The notes beneath the pieces are model-generated. The model searched no databases. It was not told the DNA's origin and was given only the letters and a program-made list of their open reading frames with translations. A stretch of 64,000 bases of DNA from contig CP051228.1 of the NCBI GenBank assembly GCA_017792345.1, positions 3,626,148-3,690,147 on the forward strand, in the 5' to 3' direction. Of the stretch, positions 8,785 to 15,398 are shown in pieces. A program made the translations under genes and the position numbers. Position 1 is the first letter of the stretch. Each line of letters opens with the position of its first letter. The DNA is from Mesoflavibacter sp. (GTDB taxonomy: Bacteria > Pseudomonadota > Alphaproteobacteria > UBA8366 > Aestuariispiraceae).

Positions 8785-9419
8785 TCATTTTCGATTGCGA
8801 CGGCGTTCTGGTCGACACCGAGGCGATTTCCAACCGTCTTTTGGCGGAGGCGATCACCGAGGCCGGGCGGCCGATGACGATGGAGGAATCCGTCCGGCGC
8901 TATAAGGGCGGGCGGATCAAATCTCTGCCGCCGCAGATTGAAGCCGAATTCGGGATCGACCTGGGCCCCGATTTCCTCGATCGGTTCTTCGCCAAACAAT
9001 TCGCGGCGCTGGAGCGGGAGACAGAGGCGATCCCCGGTGTCCGCGCCGTCATCGATCGCCTGGTCGCGGACAAAAGAGGCTTCTGCGTCGCCAGTCAGGC
9101 ATCGGTCGCCAAGATGAAGATCTCCCTGGGGCGCAGCGACTTGTGGCCGTTGTTCGAGGGCCGGGTCTTTTCCGCCGACATGGTCTCCCGCCCGAAGCCG
9201 GCGCCGGATTTGTTCCTGCATGCCGCCCAAAGCATGGGATGGCCGCCCACCGAATGCACGGTCATCGAGGATTCGACCACGGGCGTGCGTGGCGCCGTGG
9301 CGGCGGGCATGCGCGTGATCGGTTTCAGCCGGGATACCGCAGAGGATGAACTGCGCGCGGCGGGCGCGCATTTCGTCGTACCCGAAATGGACGACGTGGC
9401 CGCAATCCTGTTCGGCTGA
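8781..9419 (+). CDS. HAD superfamily phosphatase (beta-phosphoglucomutase/PGP-like)
   Basis: A 212-residue haloacid dehalogenase-family hydrolase. The nucleophile loop FDCDGVLVDTE gives Asp5 and Asp7, then come a helical cap, SQAS (motif II), KPAPD (motif III Lys) and EDSTTGVRGA (motif IV), the pattern of the subfamily I phosphatases acting on sugar phosphates or phosphoglycolate. Translation starts at a GTG that overlaps the nadE stop (GTGA); no longer start is needed because the family begins at this beta strand. The coupling to nadE hints at a nucleotide or metabolite-repair role, but this is inference. Confidence 0.88.
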   Translation: MIIFDCDGVLVDTEAISNRLLAEAITEAGRPMTMEESVRRYKGGRIKSLPPQIEAEFGIDLGPDFLDRFFAKQFAALERETEAIPGVRAVIDRLVADKRGFCVASQASVAKMKISLGRSDLWPLFEGRVFSADMVSRPKPAPDLFLHAAQSMGWPPTECTVIEDSTTGVRGAVAAGMRVIGFSRDTAEDELRAAGAHFVVPEMDDVAAILFG

Positions 9420-9425
9420 CAGGGA

Positions 9426-10328
9426 TCAGGCGATCAGCTTGCGGGAAGCGATTTCCAGCGATTCCAAACTTTCCTGAACCGTTTGACCGCTGGTGTCGAT
9501 GCTGGCATCGGCCTGCCTATAGGCCGGTTCGCGCGCCTTCAGAATGGCCTTGAGGTCTTCCATCGCCTCTTCGTTCTTCGCCATGGGACGCAGGTCACCC
9601 TGGGCGATCACGCGGCTCATATGTTCTTCGGGCTGGGCCTGGATCCAGATCGTATGGCAGCGGTCCAGCAGCAACTGGAATGTCGACGATTCGGACACGA
9701 TCCCGCCGCCGGTGGCGATGATCGCCGCCTTGTTTTCCTTGACGATGTTTTCCAGGGCGCGCCGTTCCAGTCGGCGGAAGGCGGGCTGACCGCTTAGCGC
9801 CATGATTTCACCGACGCTGCCGCCGTAATCCCGTTCGACGATCCGGTTAAGCTCCACGAAGGGCACGTCCATCCTTTGGGCGAGGAGCCGCCCCAGGGTG
9901 GACTTGCCGCCGCCGCGCAGGCCGATCAGCGCAATGCGTTTGGCCTTGGCCGAGGAAGAATCCTCCGTCGCGCTGCCCGTGCGTCCAACCGCATTCAGCG
10001 CCTCGCGCGCCTCCGGCAGCAAGGTCGGGGGCAGGGCGCGCAGCCGCGCGATCAGCGGTGCCAGTTCCGGCGTCGCTTCGATGCCGCCTTCGCCGGTCAC
10101 CAATTGCGCCAAGGGATAGTCGACCGCCGTCGCGATCTGGCGCAGAACGGCCACGGTCGGATTGCCGGACCCGCCCTCCAGTTGCGCCAGATACCGCTCG
10201 GAGACTCCGGAGTCCCGTGCCAGAATGCGGCGGGCCATGCCGCGTTTAGCGCGGGCTTCCCGAACCCGGGCGCCCAGGGCGGCTAGATAGGCTTTCAGGG
10301 CCGGATCTTCGGCCAGTTTGTCACTCAT
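9426..10328 (-). CDS. BoxR/BzdR-like regulator: XRE HTH fused to shikimate-kinase-like domain
   Basis: A 300-residue fusion: an XRE-type helix-turn-helix at about residues 15-70 (RILARDSGVSERYLAQLEGG), a linker, and a shikimate-kinase-like domain (about 130-295) with Walker A GLRGGGKST and IATGGGIV. This architecture is that of BzdR and BoxR, repressors of benzoate degradation whose kinase-like domain binds benzoyl-CoA. In the position where true shikimate kinases have a substrate-binding Asp (D-x-D) this protein reads ELNRIVE, supporting a sensing rather than catalytic role. It is divergent from a seven-gene operon that includes a benzoate-CoA-ligase-type enzyme. The direct repeats in between are likely its operators. 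Confidence 0.85.
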   Translation of the reverse strand: MSDKLAEDPALKAYLAALGARVREARAKRGMARRILARDSGVSERYLAQLEGGSGNPTVAVLRQIATAVDYPLAQLVTGEGGIEATPELAPLIARLRALPPTLLPEAREALNAVGRTGSATEDSSSAKAKRIALIGLRGGGKSTLGRLLAQRMDVPFVELNRIVERDYGGSVGEIMALSGQPAFRRLERRALENIVKENKAAIIATGGGIVSESSTFQLLLDRCHTIWIQAQPEEHMSRVIAQGDLRPMAKNEEAMEDLKAILKAREPAYRQADASIDTSGQTVQESLESLEIASRKLIA

Positions 10329-10380
10329 CGGTCCCCCAAGAGGCGGCTTTCCGGCCGCTCTTCTGTGTCGATGGGAAAAA

Positions 10381-10425
10381 ATGCACTATGGTTCTTTTCA
10401 CATCCATCAACATGCACTATAGTTC
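10381..10425. promoter_or_regulatory. Paired direct-repeat operator of the BoxR-like regulator
   Basis: Two near-identical 14-mers, ATGCACTATGGTTC at 10381-10394 and ATGCACTATAGTTC at 10412-10425, are repeated head to tail 31 bp apart, about three helical turns. Each contains TGCA, the core I recall for BzdR/BoxR operators. They lie in the 160-bp region between the regulator gene and the flavodoxin gene. The second copy covers the candidate -10 element of the operon promoter, which fits repression relieved by a CoA-ester ligand. The repeats are seen directly; the protein that binds them is inferred. Confidence 0.65.
10395..10423 (+). promoter_or_regulatory. Candidate promoter of the CoA-ligase operon
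   Basis: TTTTCA at 10395-10400 and TATAGT at 10418-10423 are separated by 17 nt and match the -35 and -10 consensus at 4 and 5 of 6 positions. Transcription would start about 60 bp before the flavodoxin ATG at 10489. The -10 lies inside the downstream operator copy. No transcript data are available, so this is a sequence-only prediction. Confidence 0.4.
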
Positions 10426-10488
10426 CTAAATCCCCGGCGCGGCAAGGGCCGGGATTATGGGATAGAGAAGAAGCAGGATAGGCGACGG

Positions 10489-10953
10489 ATGAGCAATGAG
10501 GTCAAGATTCTCGTCGGCACGATGACCGGCACGGCGGAACTGGTGGCGGATGAAATCGTCGATGTTCTGGAAGACAAGGGCGCGGATGTCGAGGTCCTGT
10601 TGATGGACAATCTGAAGCCGGACGCGCTGACGACCGGCCCGCTCTATATCATCTGCACGTCGACCTATGGCCAGGGCGACATTCCCGACAACGCGCAAGA
10701 CTTCTACGAAGCGCTGGAAGCGGCGGCGCCGGACCTGTCCGGCCTGCATTACGGGGTCTTCGCACTGGGCGACCGCACCTATATGCAGACCTTCTGTTTC
10801 GGCGGTAAGAAATTTGACGAGCTGTTCGCGAAACTGGGTGCCAAGCGCCTGGGCGATCGGCGCGAACATGACGCGTCGTCCGGCGAACTACCGGAAGACG
10901 TCGCAGCAGAATGGGCCGAAGAATGGTACGAGGGCAGCCTCGCCGCCGCCTGA
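10489..10953 (+). CDS. Flavodoxin domain protein (MioC-like)
   Basis: A 154-residue FMN-binding flavodoxin. GTMTGTAE (about 10-17) is the phosphate-binding loop, TSTYGQGDIPDN (about 57-68) the second flavin loop, and FALGDRTY (about 90-97) the third. Such proteins shuttle electrons to oxygenases or reductases. It is the first gene of an operon whose next members are DUF4863 and a benzoate-CoA-ligase-type enzyme, so it may supply electrons to an enzyme of that pathway encoded elsewhere, or to the FadH-like reductase at the operon end. Both partners are guesses. Confidence 0.88.
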   Translation: MSNEVKILVGTMTGTAELVADEIVDVLEDKGADVEVLLMDNLKPDALTTGPLYIICTSTYGQGDIPDNAQDFYEALEAAAPDLSGLHYGVFALGDRTYMQTFCFGGKKFDELFAKLGAKRLGDRREHDASSGELPEDVAAEWAEEWYEGSLAAA

Positions 10954-10998
10954 GTTCGATCCGACCTATCCAGCCAATCGCGCTTTCCGGGGGTAGCG

Positions 10999-11475
10999 AT
11001 GACGCCAGACGACTTTTCCAAGCTGTTGAATGATGTGTCCGAGACGATCGGCGCCAGACCCCTGGACGCCGATCTGGACGTCTTCCTGAACGAAACCTAT
11101 CCCGGCGACGGCGATGTCGTCGCGAAGATCGAGGATGCCTGCAAGACGGGGATCGCCGAGGGCTGGCTGTGCCAGAACGAACATGGCGGCATCCGATTCG
11201 GGCGCCCCATCAAACCGTCCTTGGCACAGCACAATTTCTCGGTCGACGTGGTCGTCATGGACGATTGCAGGGGACCGCACCACGCCCATCCGACGGGCGA
11301 GATTGATCTGATCCTGCCGGTGGAAGGCGATGCCGCCTTCGACGGTCGAGGCCGGGGCTGGCTGGTCTACGGTCCGGGAACCGCGCACTATCCGACGGTC
11401 AGCGGCGGCAAGGCGATTGTCCTGTATCTGTTGCCCAACGGCGAAATCGAGTTCACGCGGTCCAAGAAGAGCTGA
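10999..11475 (+). CDS. DUF4863 family protein (4-hydroxylaminobenzoate lyase-like)
   Basis: A 158-residue protein with a short helical N-terminal part and a cupin-like C-terminal part containing DDCRGPHHAHPTGEIDLILPVEG, whose His and Glu residues could bind a metal, followed by a conserved YGPGTAHYPTVSGGKA stretch. The features match DUF4863; as I recall, this family includes the PnbB lyase that turns 4-hydroxylaminobenzoate into protocatechuate and ammonia, and relatives are frequent beside benzoate-CoA ligases. A GGGGGT ribosome site precedes the ATG, 45 bp after the flavodoxin gene. With no nitroreductase gene in the operon, the 4-nitrobenzoate role is unproven. Confidence 0.7.
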   Translation: MTPDDFSKLLNDVSETIGARPLDADLDVFLNETYPGDGDVVAKIEDACKTGIAEGWLCQNEHGGIRFGRPIKPSLAQHNFSVDVVVMDDCRGPHHAHPTGEIDLILPVEGDAAFDGRGRGWLVYGPGTAHYPTVSGGKAIVLYLLPNGEIEFTRSKKS

Positions 11476-11530
11476 GCAGGCTCCCCCACCGCAGCCAAAT
11501 TTCAGACGTTCCTGTTAGGGAGGGAGCACC

Positions 11531-13087
11531 ATGGCCGGCCATTCCGCCGCAGACGACCTTTACAATGCCGCAGATGATTTGATCCTCCGGAACCTGGAGG
11601 CGGGGCGGGGCGACAAGCCCGCCTTCATCGATCATTCCGGCGCGCATAGCTATGCCGATCTGAACGGCCGTGTCAGCCGCTTCGCCAACCTGCTGCGCGA
11701 TCGCGGCGTGCGGATGGAAGAACGCGTGCTGATGTGCATGCTGGATACGATCGATTGGCCGACCTGTTTTCTGGGGGCAATCCGCGCCGGCGCCGTGCCG
11801 ATCCCGGTCAATACAAGGCTGACCTCCGAAGACTACGATTTCATGCTGGAGGACAGCCGGGCGCGCGTTCTGGTCGTGTCCGAGCAATTGCTGGACGCCT
11901 TCCTGCCGCATATCGGGAACCACGCTTGCCTGGAAACCGTGATCGTCTCGGGTGCCGACGGGAAGGGCTATGCGCTATTGGCGGATTTGCTGAAAGGTCA
12001 GCCGGACCAGGCGGAAACCGCGCCGACACGCAAGGGCGACATGTGCTTCTGGCTCTATACGTCCGGAACGACGGGCAAGCCGAAGGGCGCAGTGCATCTG
12101 CACACCCATCTGATCGAAACGGCGGACCTTTATGCGATCCCGACCCTGGGGATCAATGAGGACGATGTCTGTTTCTCGGCCGCGAAACTGTTCTTCGCCT
12201 ATGGTCTTGGGAATGGACTGACCTTCCCGATGGCGGTCGGCGCGACGACGGTCCTGCTGGCCGGGCCGCCCGATCCCAAATCGGTTTGCCAGATCATCCG
12301 CGAACACAAGCCGACTATCTTCTACGGCGTGCCCACCCTGTATGGCATGTTGCTGGCGTCGGGCGAATTGCCCGGGCCCGGTGACCACGCCATGCGCCTC
12401 GCGACCTCCGCCGGGGAGGCCCTGCCGGCCGATCTGCTGCGCCGGTTCAAGGAGGCGACGGGGGTCGATATTCTGGACGGCCTCGGGTCTACCGAGATGC
12501 TGCACATCTTCCTGTCGAACCGGGTCGGCGACATTACGCCAGGCGCATCGGGCCGGCCGGTGCCGGGTTATGAGCTGCGCCTTGTCGCCGATGATGGTTC
12601 GGTCATCGAAGGGGCCGGCGAAATGGGGATGCTGGAAGTCTCCGGACCGACATCGGCGATCATGTATTGGAATCAGCGGGACAAGAGCCGCGACACGTTC
12701 CAGGGCCAATGGACTCGTACGGGCGACAAATACATCCGCGATGAGAATGGCGTGTACGCCCATGCCGGCCGGTCGGACGATATGCTGAAGGTCGGCGGCA
12801 TCTACGTGTCCCCGGTGGAAGTCGAAAGCGCCATCGTGCGGCACGAAAAAGTGCTGGAAGTCGCCGTCGTCGGCCATCCCGACAAGGATGGTTTGATCAA
12901 GCCGAAGGCCTTCATCGTGCCGCGTGACGGTGTGGTGGCGGATGCGGCGCTGGCCGAGGAGGTCAAGGCCTTCGTGAAGGCGGAACTGGCGGGATACAAG
13001 TACCCGCGCTGGATCGAGTTCATCGGCGAATTGCCGAAAACCGCGACCGGTAAGATTCAGCGGTTCAAGTTGCGGGACGCCGAATGA
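11531..13087 (+). CDS. Benzoate-CoA ligase family protein
   Basis: An adenylate-forming acid-CoA ligase of 518 residues. Visible are the AMP-binding P-loop YTSGTTGKPKGAV, the acid pocket/adenine region GLGSTEMLHIF, the TGDKYIRDENG hinge motif and the catalytic Lys in PKTATGKIQRFK near the C-terminus. The GSTEMLHIFLSN stretch is characteristic of benzoate and 2-/4-substituted benzoate ligases rather than fatty-acid ligases. It would activate an aromatic acid to its CoA thioester, the expected effector of the BoxR-like regulator. The start follows AGGGAGGGAG by a few bases, and its end overlaps the next gene by 4 nt. Confidence 0.9.
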   Translation: MAGHSAADDLYNAADDLILRNLEAGRGDKPAFIDHSGAHSYADLNGRVSRFANLLRDRGVRMEERVLMCMLDTIDWPTCFLGAIRAGAVPIPVNTRLTSEDYDFMLEDSRARVLVVSEQLLDAFLPHIGNHACLETVIVSGADGKGYALLADLLKGQPDQAETAPTRKGDMCFWLYTSGTTGKPKGAVHLHTHLIETADLYAIPTLGINEDDVCFSAAKLFFAYGLGNGLTFPMAVGATTVLLAGPPDPKSVCQIIREHKPTIFYGVPTLYGMLLASGELPGPGDHAMRLATSAGEALPADLLRRFKEATGVDILDGLGSTEMLHIFLSNRVGDITPGASGRPVPGYELRLVADDGSVIEGAGEMGMLEVSGPTSAIMYWNQRDKSRDTFQGQWTRTGDKYIRDENGVYAHAGRSDDMLKVGGIYVSPVEVESAIVRHEKVLEVAVVGHPDKDGLIKPKAFIVPRDGVVADAALAEEVKAFVKAELAGYKYPRWIEFIGELPKTATGKIQRFKLRDAE

Positions 13088-13860
13088 CGCCCGAAGTTTT
13101 CTTCGAGGAGGTCACCGGCCATCGTCTCGAATGCGCATGGTACGCGCCGCGTCTCGAAGGACCGGCACTGGTCGTTCTGCATGAAGGCCTGGGCTCCGTT
13201 GCCATGTGGCGGGATTTCCCCGCGCAGTTGGCGGAACGTACGGGGCGCGGCGTTCTGGTCTATTCACGGTATGGCTATGGCCGGTCGACGCCCTGCACGA
13301 CCCATCCGGTAGGCGACAGATACATGCACCGCGAGGCATTGGAAGCGCTGCCGGAACTGCTTGACCGGCGCGGGCTGGAGCGGCCGGTCCTGGTCGGACA
13401 TTCGGATGGTGGGTCCATCGCATTGATCCATGCCGGCGGCGCGGGGCGACCGGTCGGTGGGGTCGTCACCCTGGCCGCCCATGTCTTCAACGAGGACGTT
13501 TGCGTCGCATCGATCGAACAGGCCAAGAAGGCTTTCGAAACCACGGATCTGAAGGACAAACTTGGCCGGTATCACGACGATCCGGAGGGCGCGTTCTGGC
13601 TGTGGAACCAGGCTTGGCTGGCGCCCAGTTTCCGGGATTGGAATGTCGAGGAATATCTGCCCGGCATCACTTGCCCGGTTATGGCAATTCAGGGGGCACT
13701 GGACGAGTACGGGACCGAGGCACAGATCGCAGCGATCGGCGGACAGGTTGCCGGGCCCTGCGAAACCCTTATCCTGCCGGATTGCCGCCATTCTCCGCAT
13801 CGCGACCAGCCGGAACGGACGGTGGATCTGATCGCGGATTTCGCCGCGGCCATCGCCTGA
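13084..13860 (+). CDS. Alpha/beta hydrolase
   Basis: A 258-residue alpha/beta hydrolase with oxyanion region LHEGLGSVAMWRDFP (about 30-44), nucleophile elbow GHSDGG (Ser at about 109), an Asp in QGALDEYG and a final His in CRHSPHRDQP. The sequence resembles the small carboxylesterases often found in aromatic-CoA clusters, where they may hydrolyse a CoA thioester or a lactone. The ATG overlaps the ligase stop (ATGA), so the two are translationally coupled. The substrate cannot be read from the sequence. Confidence 0.85.
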   Translation: MTPEVFFEEVTGHRLECAWYAPRLEGPALVVLHEGLGSVAMWRDFPAQLAERTGRGVLVYSRYGYGRSTPCTTHPVGDRYMHREALEALPELLDRRGLERPVLVGHSDGGSIALIHAGGAGRPVGGVVTLAAHVFNEDVCVASIEQAKKAFETTDLKDKLGRYHDDPEGAFWLWNQAWLAPSFRDWNVEEYLPGITCPVMAIQGALDEYGTEAQIAAIGGQVAGPCETLILPDCRHSPHRDQPERTVDLIADFAAAIA

Positions 13861-13893
13861 ACGCCCCGTATCGGCCAAGACGCAAGGACCCGA

Positions 13894-14949
13894 ATGACCT
13901 CCATCTCAATAAAGTCCCAACCGATCCACCATCCCTGGGATGGCCCGCCCGAAACCGGCGGCATGATAGAGGTCGCGCCGGGCGTCCATTGGCTGCGCAT
14001 GCCTTTGCCGATCTCGCTGGATCACATCAACCTGTGGCTGATCGAAGATGGCGACAAATGGGTTGTGGTCGACACCGGGTTCGGGACCGACCAAACTTGC
14101 GACCTGTGGCGGCAGACCTTTGACGGACCGGCCAAGGATCGGCGTCCGGGGCGATTGATCTGCACCCATCACCATCCGGACCATTTCGGACAGGCCGGGT
14201 GGTTGAACAGGACCTATGGCATTCCCTGCCTGATGACGGAAAAGGAATGGTTGGTCGGGACGCTGTTGGCGATGTTGAGCAATGATACCTTCGCCAACGG
14301 GCAGGACAGTTTCTACATTCGCCATGGCGTCCCGGACGACGTGCGGGGGCGCCTGCATGCCGTCGGCAATGAATACCGCAATTGCGTCCACGAGCCGCCC
14401 CATGGCTTCACCCGCATCCGGGATGGGGAGGAACTGACCATCGGCGGCCGGGTCTGGCGTGTCATGGCACTGGAAGGGCATAGCGAAAACCTCGCCGCCT
14501 TATACTGTCCGGACCTGCACGTTTTGATCGCGGGCGATCAGGTGCTGCCGAAGATCAGTCCGAATATCTCGGTCCATTGGTTCAAGGACGGTTCCGAACC
14601 GTTGAGCGATTTCCTGAACAGTCTGGAACGGATCGCGGAGACGTTGCCGGAAGACACCTTGGTCCTGCCGTCGCACAAGCTGCCCTTTGTCGGTCTGCAC
14701 CGGCGGATTGCGGATCTGCAGGCGCATCATCGCGACCGGCTGAGTGAATTGATCGAGGCGCTGGAGGACGGCGCACCGCGGGACGCATGGCAGTTGATGC
14801 CCGCGATCTTCCCGCGCGCCATTGGCGACGATCATGTCATGTTCGCCCTGGGCGAGAGCGTCGCCCATCTGGATCATCTGGCGGCGCTGGGCCGGATCCG
14901 GAAGGAAAGCACGGACGGGAAGGTCCTGTATCGGAGATTGGCTGAATGA
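13894..14949 (+). CDS. MBL-fold metallo-hydrolase
   Basis: A 351-residue metallo-beta-lactamase-fold protein. The HxHxDH metal motif is THHHPDHFGQAG (His92, His94, Asp96, His97), with further ligands in LEGHSEN and AGDQVLPK. The C-terminal helical region (about 270-350) is of the type added to long-chain MBL hydrolases related to glyoxalase II, so a thioester substrate is plausible in this CoA-based operon. It starts 33 bp after the hydrolase gene behind AAGGA, and its stop overlaps the MaoC gene by 4 nt. Confidence 0.88.
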   Translation: MTSISIKSQPIHHPWDGPPETGGMIEVAPGVHWLRMPLPISLDHINLWLIEDGDKWVVVDTGFGTDQTCDLWRQTFDGPAKDRRPGRLICTHHHPDHFGQAGWLNRTYGIPCLMTEKEWLVGTLLAMLSNDTFANGQDSFYIRHGVPDDVRGRLHAVGNEYRNCVHEPPHGFTRIRDGEELTIGGRVWRVMALEGHSENLAALYCPDLHVLIAGDQVLPKISPNISVHWFKDGSEPLSDFLNSLERIAETLPEDTLVLPSHKLPFVGLHRRIADLQAHHRDRLSELIEALEDGAPRDAWQLMPAIFPRAIGDDHVMFALGESVAHLDHLAALGRIRKESTDGKVLYRRLAE

Positions 14950-15398
14950 CCGGTCGCTACCTGGAAGACTATACGGTCGGCGAAGTGATCGTCGCGCCGC
15001 CCGTTCGTTTTGATGAAGACTACATCGTCGATTTCGCCAAGGAATACGACCCTCAAGGCATCCATATCGACAAGGACTATGCCGAGAGCGGCCCGTTCGG
15101 CGGCCTGATTGCCAGCGGATTCCAGACCGTGGCCGCCAGCTTCGCATCCTTCCTGCGCATGGGCCTGTTTGTCGATGTTTCGCTGGCCGGGCCCGGCATG
15201 GATGAAATTCGTTGGGTCCGTCCGGTTCGCCCCGGCGACTCGCTGACACCCCATGTGACAGTAGCCGAGGCGCGGCGGTCGCGTTCCAAGCCGGACCGGG
15301 GCATTCTGCACTTGTACTGGGATGTTCGTAATCAGGACGGTGACACGGTCCTGACCATGTCCTCCATGACCATGATCAAGGCGCGCCATGCTGAATAA
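14946..15398 (+). CDS. MaoC family dehydratase
   Basis: A 150-residue hot-dog protein with the hydratase pattern: a DFAKEYDPQGIHIDKDYAE stretch in the place of the D-NPxH motif, then GPFGGLIASGF. The usual Asp-x5-His reads as Asp-Pro-Gln-Gly-Ile-His, one of the shorter variants found in MaoC-like dehydratases that act on acyl-CoA esters. It overlaps both neighbours (ATGA with the MBL gene and 11 nt with the FadH-like gene), so it clearly belongs to the operon. A hydration step after dienoyl-CoA reduction is the natural reading. Confidence 0.85.
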   Translation: MTGRYLEDYTVGEVIVAPPVRFDEDYIVDFAKEYDPQGIHIDKDYAESGPFGGLIASGFQTVAASFASFLRMGLFVDVSLAGPGMDEIRWVRPVRPGDSLTPHVTVAEARRSRSKPDRGILHLYWDVRNQDGDTVLTMSSMTMIKARHAE

